DNA from: Levilactobacillus fuyuanensis
GTDB lineage: Bacteria; Bacillota; Bacilli; Lactobacillales; Lactobacillaceae
Assembly: GCF_003946395.1 (NCBI RefSeq)
Contig: NZ_RHNZ01000021.1
Location: 1 to 43,999 of the forward strand
Length of the DNA stretch: 43,999 nt
Reading direction: 5' to 3'
Each line of letters starts with the position of its first letter. Within the stretch, counting starts at the first letter, position 1. The position numbers and the translations under genes are program-made. Below, piece after piece: positions 43,923 through 43,999 of the stretch. The notes below the pieces were generated by a model. That model saw nothing but the letters and a program-made list of their open reading frames with translations. It did no database searches and was not told the origin of the DNA.

Positions 43923-43999
43923 GGTTCTAAAATATCTGTTGTTGGTAATCAAACGAATTTGATTACTGGCAACGGATGTTTTTGTATAATCAAAGAATG
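43923..43999 (+). mobile_element. Probable insertion sequence end at right edge
   Basis: AT-rich sequence starting GGTTCTAAAATATC replaces the 5' part of the response regulator. It has a perfect hairpin GTAATCAAA-CGAA-TTTGATTAC (about 43948-43969) and a rightward promoter-like TATAAT (about 43985), followed by ATG at the window end. These features suit the left end of an IS with its transposase to the right. GG at the tip would fit the ISL3 family, but I cannot confirm any family. Confidence 0.45.

Overview
The window is chromosomal DNA of a low-GC Gram-positive bacterium, almost certainly a member of the Lactobacillaceae (Levilactobacillus or a near relative is my best guess; genus not proven). 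The grounds are gene order (hpf-comFC-comFA-yvyE-tagO; groES-groEL beside rex and an ABC-F gene; tadA-SRP RNA-dnaX-ebfC-recR-yaaL-tmk-darA-holB-yabA-rsmI), strong AGGAGG-type ribosome binding sites, a CIRCE operator, a Rex box and class Ib ribonucleotide reductase. No tRNA, rRNA, CRISPR array or prophage was seen.

Layout. 1-5.1 kb: ribosome hibernation factor, late competence ComFA/ComFC, an IMPACT-family protein and TagO, which starts wall teichoic acid synthesis. 5.1-8.6 kb: two copies of lrgAB; the second lrgA is a pseudogene while its lrgB is intact. 8.7-12 kb: potassium importer KimA and a hexapeptide acetyltransferase. 12.2-17.8 kb: groESL with CIRCE, redox repressor Rex with a probable own operator, and an ABC-F ATPase. 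17.9-22 kb: a winged-helix protein and the tRNA t6A genes tsaB and tsaD with rimI between them. 22-31 kb: a co-directional housekeeping block (acyl-ACP thioesterase, RsmI, YabA, HolB, the c-di-AMP receptor DarA, Tmk, YaaL, RecR, EbfC, DnaX, SRP RNA, TadA, RsmC). 31-35.4 kb: nrdH, nrdE and nrdF, split by repeat elements and terminators and preceded by a pair of NrdR boxes. 35.5-38.2 kb: a Vat-like acetyltransferase, a 3-hydroxyacyl-CoA dehydrogenase and a LOG-family protein. 38.9-44 kb: MprF, then a two-component system whose response regulator has lost its N-terminus to unrelated sequence (probably an insertion sequence end) at the right edge.

Most interesting observation: a family of intergenic elements of about 185-196 bp, with six copies in 44 kb (3711, 14581, 31848, 35530, 38243, 38668). 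Each folds as a closing helix plus three hairpins, and the copies differ by many compensatory base changes, the hallmark of selection on structure. A second type (20066-20252, truncated copy 31707-31789) has the same plan (closing helix, three hairpins, conserved CCCACAG before the closing strand) but mostly different sequence. A minimal remnant lies between lrgA and lrgB. I do not recognise the family. It could be a structured RNA, a MITE-like mobile element or a BOX/REP-like repeat.

Functional threads: c-di-AMP and potassium (KimA, DarA), redox (Rex), stress (groESL, Hpf), cell envelope (TagO, LrgAB, MprF and its adjacent, apparently broken two-component system), and DNA synthesis and repair (nrdHEF, Tmk, DnaX, HolB, RecR, YabA).
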